Shown here piece after piece: positions 34,158-38,265 of a DNA stretch of 38,265 bases. Numbering within the stretch: position 1 is the stretch's first letter; every line of letters begins with the position of its first letter. The position numbers and the translations under genes were made by a program. Under the pieces are notes generated by a model. It saw only the letters and a list, made by a program, of their open reading frames with translations. It was not told the origin of the DNA and searched no databases. This stretch comes from Hespellia sp. (GTDB taxonomy: Bacteria > Bacillota > Clostridia > Lachnospirales > Lachnospiraceae), in NCBI GenBank assembly GCA_022790755.1, contig JAAVXR010000044.1, positions 1 to 38,265 on the forward strand, read 5' to 3'.

Positions 34158-34328
34158 GAATCGGGTTTTGGGTGATTGCGAAACTCTAAACAGTGAGAAT
34201 ATTCCGACCGTATATTCCGTTCAAATTTATTGGTTTCGTAATTACCTAAAATGGTTCGGGTGTCAAAAGCTACTTTTTCAGAGTGTACTTGACAAATTGC
34301 ACAAAACGTATTCTTCATTGTTCCAAGC

Positions 34329-34490
34329 TACGGATCTAAGTGCTTCTAAAATGTTCTGATGTAAATGATGAAAAAGGGACGCAACCGCCCTCAATGCGCC
34401 ATCCATGGCGCAGATCGGGCTTTCGTCGACATCCGTGTCGCCGAATTGCTGTAACTCGGCAGAACATTTAAGAAGCACTAAGGTCCTACG
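34329..34490. repeat. Structured terminal-inverted-repeat element (155 bp) with TAC flanks
   Basis: Intergenic between rhaA and galM. Terminal arms 34332-34358 and 34460-34486 (27 bases each) pair with only two A-A mismatches and one G-T pair. Inside are smaller hairpins: TGCGCC-ATCCAT-GGCGCA (34395-34412), flanked by GCCC/GGGC pairing; CGACA-TCCG-TGTCG (34427-34440); and CCGA...TCGG (34441-34459). Direct TAC trinucleotides abut both ends (34329-34331 and 34487-34489), like a short target duplication. No open reading frame of substance lies within. It could be a MITE-like mobile element or a structured RNA. The outer remainder of the 442-base gap shows no gene. Confidence 0.75.
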
Positions 34491-34599
34491 CAGTCACAAT
34501 TCCGAACACATTTTGCGCAATTTGCTGGATATACTTTGAAAAAGCCTCTTTTAACACCTGAATCCTAAATAGTTTTCTGCAAACAAAGGAGAAGGAGAA

Positions 34600-35640
34600 A
34601 TGTCGTATCAAAAAACAGATTTTGGAAAAATAAAGAGTGGAGAAAATGCTTCGTTGTATACATTTGAGAATGATTCGGGGATGCAGATAAAGGTTACGGA
34701 TCTGGGCGCTACTCTGGTGTCAATCGTTGTAAAGAACAAAGAGGGACGTAGGATAGATGTTGTTCAGGGCTATGACAGTGCATCGGAATATGAAGCGGGC
34801 ATCGTGTTTATGGGAGCGGTAATTGGCAGATGTACAAACCGGATTGGAGGAGCTGCTTTTGAACTGAATGGGAAAAATTATGAGCTCTGCAAAAATGATA
34901 ACGGCAACAATCTCCACAGTGGACCGGATCTGTATACGAAACGGATTTGGAAGGTAGAGAAGACAGAGGGGAATTCCATTACATTTTCTCTGTTCAGCCC
35001 ACATATGGACCAGGGATATCCGGGCAATGTGACTATTTATGTAACGTATACATTGACGGAAGAGAATGAAGTAGAGATCTGTTATCAGGCGACCCCGGAT
35101 ATGGATACGCTGTTGAATATGACGAATCACAGTTACTTTAATCTGGACGGGCACGATGCCGGAGAGATACTCGGACAGAAGGTGTGGATTGACGCGGACG
35201 CTTATACAGAGGCAGACGCGGAATCAATTCCTACCGGAGTATTGACTCAAGTAGAAGATACGCCGATGGATTTCCGTACGCCAAAAGCAATCGGGCAGGA
35301 GATAGAAGCGGATTATGAGGCATTGACGTTCGGACAGGGATATGATCATAATTATGTGTTGAATGGAGAAGGGTTCCGTAAAGTGGCGAGCCTGGAATCT
35401 GATCGGAGTGGGATTCAGATGATCGTGTATACGGACTGTCCTGGATTGCAGCTTTACACAGCGAATTTTCTGGACAATGAATCGGGAAAAAATGGCGCAC
35501 TCTATCAAAGGCGCAGTTCGGCCTGCTTTGAAACGCAGTTCTTTCCGGATGCAATACATCATGAGAATTTCGAAGGCCCGGTCTGCAAAGCCGGGGAAAC
35601 ATACTTTCGGAGAACAAGGTGTCGGTTTGTGAAAGTCTGA
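34600..35640 (+). CDS. galM: Aldose 1-epimerase (galactose mutarotase)
   Basis: A 346-residue GalM-fold enzyme interconverting alpha and beta anomers of galactose or glucose. NHSYFNLDGH (His, base/acid pair), GYDHNYVL with the second His, and ETQFFPDAIH carrying the catalytic Glu are all visible. NNLHSGPDLYTKRIW near 103-117 is the conserved first-His segment. The ribosome site AAGGAGAAGGAG precedes ATG. It is separated from rhaA by 442 bases holding the structured repeat, so it may be transcribed independently; a TATACT at 34530-34535 with no clear -35 is the only candidate promoter. Confidence 0.94.
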   Translation: MSYQKTDFGKIKSGENASLYTFENDSGMQIKVTDLGATLVSIVVKNKEGRRIDVVQGYDSASEYEAGIVFMGAVIGRCTNRIGGAAFELNGKNYELCKNDNGNNLHSGPDLYTKRIWKVEKTEGNSITFSLFSPHMDQGYPGNVTIYVTYTLTEENEVEICYQATPDMDTLLNMTNHSYFNLDGHDAGEILGQKVWIDADAYTEADAESIPTGVLTQVEDTPMDFRTPKAIGQEIEADYEALTFGQGYDHNYVLNGEGFRKVASLESDRSGIQMIVYTDCPGLQLYTANFLDNESGKNGALYQRRSSACFETQFFPDAIHHENFEGPVCKAGETYFRRTRCRFVKV

Positions 35641-35660
35641 ATCTTTCTGGGAAATCCACC

Positions 35661-35702
35661 AAAAAGCACCGGATAGTTCCTGCAAAAAGATCTGTCCGGT
35701 GC
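35661..35702 (-). terminator. Terminator of the murQ-like gene
   Basis: GCACCGGA at 35666-35673 pairs with TCCGGTGC at 35695-35702 (8 bp, plus a partly paired extension). Reading the minus strand, the stem is followed by TTTTT (35665-35661), a good T-run. On the plus strand the tail has no T-run, so it serves mainly the minus gene, though it may slow galM transcripts. Confidence 0.75.
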
Positions 35703-35718
35703 TCCAATTCATATGCCA

Positions 35719-36612
35719 TTAAATAATCTTATTAATATTCCCAACCTTCTCCAGTTCAGCCAAAGCCTCTTCCTTGCTGACGCCTTTTACCTGCATGATC
35801 AGAGCCGGCTTGATACTGTAGTCACATTCCGCCAATAGTTCGCGCGCTCTTTCCATCGTGCAATCCGTTGCCTGTGTCATAATATAAGCCAGTCGGGTCC
35901 TCATTTTATCACTCACCGGCGGAACATTGATCATCAGATTTTGGTACACATGTCCAAGCTGTGCCATAACAACAGTCGTGATTATGTTCAGGACCATTTT
36001 CTGGCAGGTTCCGGCTTTTAATCTGGTAGAGCCGGAAACCACTTCCGGGCCAGGAGTCGGATCCATCAGATAATCACAGTATGGAGCCAGCGCCGCGCCT
36101 TTGTTATTTACCAAACCTGCACAACGAATTCCATTTTCTTTACACCATTTCAAAGCGCCGATCACATATGGAGTTCTTCCGGAAGCGCTGAGTCCGATTA
36201 CAAAATCTTTTGTGTTAACATTGTGTTTCTGAAGATCAATCGGTCCGTTTTCTTCGCTGTCTTCTGCGCTGCCGTCCGTCTTCATAATATCTCCTGGATC
36301 TCCCGCGACAATCGGAATAAGCTCTATGCCGGTTCCAAATGTATAGGTAGCGGCAGTTTCCATCGCATCCAATGAGCCTAAGAATCCAGAATGAGCAGCC
36401 CCGATAAAGATCAGCCTTCCGCCGTTCTGAATCTTTTCTTTCACTTCCTCAATTACCTGGTTTACTACCGGAAGCACCTCTTTTACTGCATCGGCACAGT
36501 TTTCGTCTTCCCGGTTCATCAAAGCCGTTGCTTCTGCAACCGTCATATGAGGCAAATTCATAGACGCCTGATTGCGTACTTCCGTAGAGAGGGACAATAA
36601 CTTATCTTTCAT
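35719..36612 (-). CDS. MurQ-like N-acetylmuramic acid 6-phosphate etherase (divergent)
   Basis: A 297-residue SIS-domain protein of the MurQ/GckR group. Catalytic Glu equivalents are kept: DAMETAATYT (E. coli MurQ E83) and SAEDSEENGP (E114). SASGRTPYVIGALKW, GPEVVSGSTRLKAGTCQKMV and NVPPVSDKMRTR match MurQ. The phosphate loop differs: GAAHSGFLG here versus GAGTSGRLG, losing the conserved Thr and Arg, and PPTY becomes AATY. The parent family cleaves the lactyl ether of MurNAc-6-P during cell-wall recycling; this protein may use another 6-phospho sugar. It is divergent from an RpiR regulator. Confidence 0.85.
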   Translation of the reverse strand: MKDKLLSLSTEVRNQASMNLPHMTVAEATALMNREDENCADAVKEVLPVVNQVIEEVKEKIQNGGRLIFIGAAHSGFLGSLDAMETAATYTFGTGIELIPIVAGDPGDIMKTDGSAEDSEENGPIDLQKHNVNTKDFVIGLSASGRTPYVIGALKWCKENGIRCAGLVNNKGAALAPYCDYLMDPTPGPEVVSGSTRLKAGTCQKMVLNIITTVVMAQLGHVYQNLMINVPPVSDKMRTRLAYIMTQATDCTMERARELLAECDYSIKPALIMQVKGVSKEEALAELEKVGNINKII

Positions 36613-36720
36613 ACTTCAACACCTGCCGCGGCACAGACAAAAACTCCTGTAAACTACAGCACAGTCTCCGCCGCTTCCTCTTTCTTAAAAATTTTAGGTA
36701 AATAGACTACCGTTGTCTTT

Positions 36721-36750
36721 ACTATATAACACCTTTGAAATAACTTTCAA
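36721..36750 (-). promoter_or_regulatory. murQ-like gene promoter with overlapping palindrome
   Basis: Minus strand TTGAAA (36750-36745), then a 16-base spacer and TATATA (36728-36723), or 18 bases and TATAGT. The perfect palindrome TTGAAA-TAAC-TTTCAA (36735-36750) includes the -35, a likely operator for the neighbouring RpiR-type regulator. The remaining ~380-base divergent gap is AT-rich, with TATAAT at 36896-36901 and 36914-36919 as possible -10 boxes for the rpiR gene, both lacking a -35. Confidence 0.55.
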
Positions 36751-37006
36751 CAACTCTCGTTCATTTTGAAAGTTCTTACATTTTATTGTGCTCTTTTACT
36801 TGTTTTGCACAGATTTCCATGGCTGCCTTTTTTCAACTTAACCAAAAATCACAAAATACTTTCCACAATTATCTGCTAAATCTGGTCACTCATAGTATAA
36901 TGTACTTGGCTGTTATAATAAGCATGATAAAACAGAAAAATAAATAGCATAATTGTAAATCAAACAAAAAATTTCGTATCTGAACAATTTACAGATGAGG
37001 CTGTCT

Positions 37007-37843
37007 ATGCAATACAAACAACACAAACAGGATATTCTTTCTATATTAAAAATAAACTATAACAACTTTACTTCTGTGGAAAAGAGCATTGCCGATTTCT
37101 TTTTGACCAATCAGCACTCCATGGATTTTTCATCCAAAAATATTGCCGGGAAATTATATACTTCCGAAGCATCCCTGTCCCGATTCGCACAAAAATGCGG
37201 GTTTCAGGGTTATCGTCAATTTATTTATGTTTACCAGGAAGAATTCAGTCAGATCAATCAGCGGAAGTTGGAGGACAACACAGAACTCATCCTAAATACG
37301 TATCAGGAACTTTTAAACGAGTCTTATGTTCTGATCAATGAAGAACAAATCAAACGTGTTGCGAAACTAATTTCTGAAAAGAAGAAGATTTATATACACG
37401 GAAAAGGATTTTCCGGAGTTGCCGCAGAAGAATTTATGCTGCGCCTGGTCTGCGTCGGGATTCAAGCCCAATGCATCACCGACAGCCATCTTATGGCAAT
37501 GAATTTCGCATTGATCGACTCTGACAGCCTTGTGATTGGAATTACCGTCAGCGGAAAAGCGAATGAAATACTCTATACCTTGAAAAAAGCCAAGATCCAA
37601 GGCGCCTCTACGGTCGTGATCAGCTCCACACATATAAAGAAGTGGGATGCATTCTGCGATGAAATCCTTCTGATACCGACAAAGGAGAAACTGACACTAG
37701 GCAAGCAAATATCACCGCAATTTCCGATTTTGGTATTGCTCGATATTTTATACAGCAACATTTTACAGTATGACCAGCACGTGCAAAGTGGATTCCCCGA
37801 ATTTCTCTATGCAGAGCTGATGGATGAAATTCCGGATTATTAG
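37007..37843 (+). CDS. MurR/RpiR-family transcriptional regulator
   Basis: A 278-residue regulator with an N-terminal HTH_6 domain (~1-75; IAGKLYTSEASLSRFAQKCG is the recognition-helix region) and a C-terminal SIS domain (~115-240; IYIHGKGFSGVAAEEFMLRL, VIGITVSGKANEIL). SIS domains bind phosphosugars, so the effector may be the product or substrate of the divergent MurQ-like enzyme. ATG 37007 has GAGG six bases upstream, while ATG 36995 has none, so 37007 is chosen. The sugar-binding lipoprotein gene follows 157 bases later. Confidence 0.9.
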   Translation: MQYKQHKQDILSILKINYNNFTSVEKSIADFFLTNQHSMDFSSKNIAGKLYTSEASLSRFAQKCGFQGYRQFIYVYQEEFSQINQRKLEDNTELILNTYQELLNESYVLINEEQIKRVAKLISEKKKIYIHGKGFSGVAAEEFMLRLVCVGIQAQCITDSHLMAMNFALIDSDSLVIGITVSGKANEILYTLKKAKIQGASTVVISSTHIKKWDAFCDEILLIPTKEKLTLGKQISPQFPILVLLDILYSNILQYDQHVQSGFPEFLYAELMDEIPDY

Positions 37844-37891
37844 ATCCATGAATAGACAATTGTGGAATGTATGAGGATACTGTCGAATAAA

Positions 37892-37947
37892 TTTCAATGA
37901 ATAGTGAAAAATATTCTATGTTTTGTTTTTCCCTGCTTCGATATACT
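37892..37947 (+). promoter_or_regulatory. Candidate promoter region of the lipoprotein gene
   Basis: TATACT at 37942-37947 is a possible -10, with no good -35 17 bases upstream. Inverted half-sites TTTCA-N8-TGAAA lie at 37892-37909, resembling the TGAAA half-sites upstream of the MurQ-like gene. AAGGGAG at 37984-37990 is the ribosome site. Confidence 0.4.
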
Positions 37948-37985
37948 GACTTTATCAATGAAACGCAGAATAAGCGTGTAAATGA

Positions 37986-38265
<280 letters not shown>

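Noticed and set aside
34289..34294. TTGACA before the structured repeat as a promoter
   Set aside because: No acceptable -10 box lies 15-19 bases downstream.
34168..34478. Short open frames on both strands in the rhaA-galM gap
   Set aside because: They overlap each other and the structured repeat, lack ribosome sites, and encode no recognisable protein.

Overview
The window looks like a chromosomal segment of a spore-forming Clostridia, most likely a Lachnospiraceae member. The grounds are moderate GC, strong AGGAGG-type ribosome sites, consensus sigma-A promoters, a YlbJ sporulation protein, RecU instead of RuvC, a HisZ-dependent short HisG, a YjfB-type small protein, and a GH31 enzyme closely resembling gut Lachnospiraceae alpha-glucosidases. 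There is no tRNA, rRNA, CRISPR array, insertion sequence or prophage. Genus was not determined.

Layout. (1) 1-1015: tail of an ABC-2 exporter (ATPase end plus permease). (2) 1062-4923: rsmD-coaD-coiled-coil operon from a consensus promoter, then convergent ylbJ and a divergent M23 peptidase. (3) 4977-12628: a tightly packed run dominated by RNA-modification enzymes (RsmF-like, RsuA-like, YgiQ radical SAM, RluA-like), with a HAD phosphatase, an SDR, a small membrane protein and recU. (4) 12666-15257 (minus): hybrid histidine kinase with two receivers. (5) 15375-20738: histidine operon hisZ-hisG-hisD-hisB-hisIE; the last protein carries an N-terminal degenerate HisA/HisF barrel. hisC, hisH, hisA and hisF are not in the window. 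(6) 20737-22408: small genes (one-TM protein, DtxR/MntR regulator, YjfB-like peptide, coiled-coil protein). (7) 22469-28260: GH31 glucosidase, MBL hydrolase, glycerol dehydrogenase, a QueG-like Fe-S protein and a nucleoside hydrolase. (8) 28304-30321: a Y-family polymerase plus YolD pair behind two SOS-like boxes. (9) 30318-35640: AraC regulator, rhaB, rhaA, a structured 155-bp inverted-repeat element, galM. (10) 35661-38265: divergent MurQ-like etherase and RpiR regulator, then the start of a sugar-binding lipoprotein.

How the parts work together. The right third is a carbohydrate region: L-rhamnose is isomerised (RhaA) and phosphorylated (RhaB) under a divergent AraC regulator with a direct-repeat operator. 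GalM, a MurQ-like SIS protein, an RpiR regulator and a sugar-binding lipoprotein follow. The polymerase-YolD pair is probably a LexA-controlled mutagenic module. The most unusual items are the 155-bp element at 34332-34486 (27-bp terminal helix, internal hairpins, TAC flanks), the degenerate HisF-HisIE fusion, the apparently N-truncated or rearranged sugar-binding protein at the right edge, and the MurQ-like protein with an altered phosphate loop.
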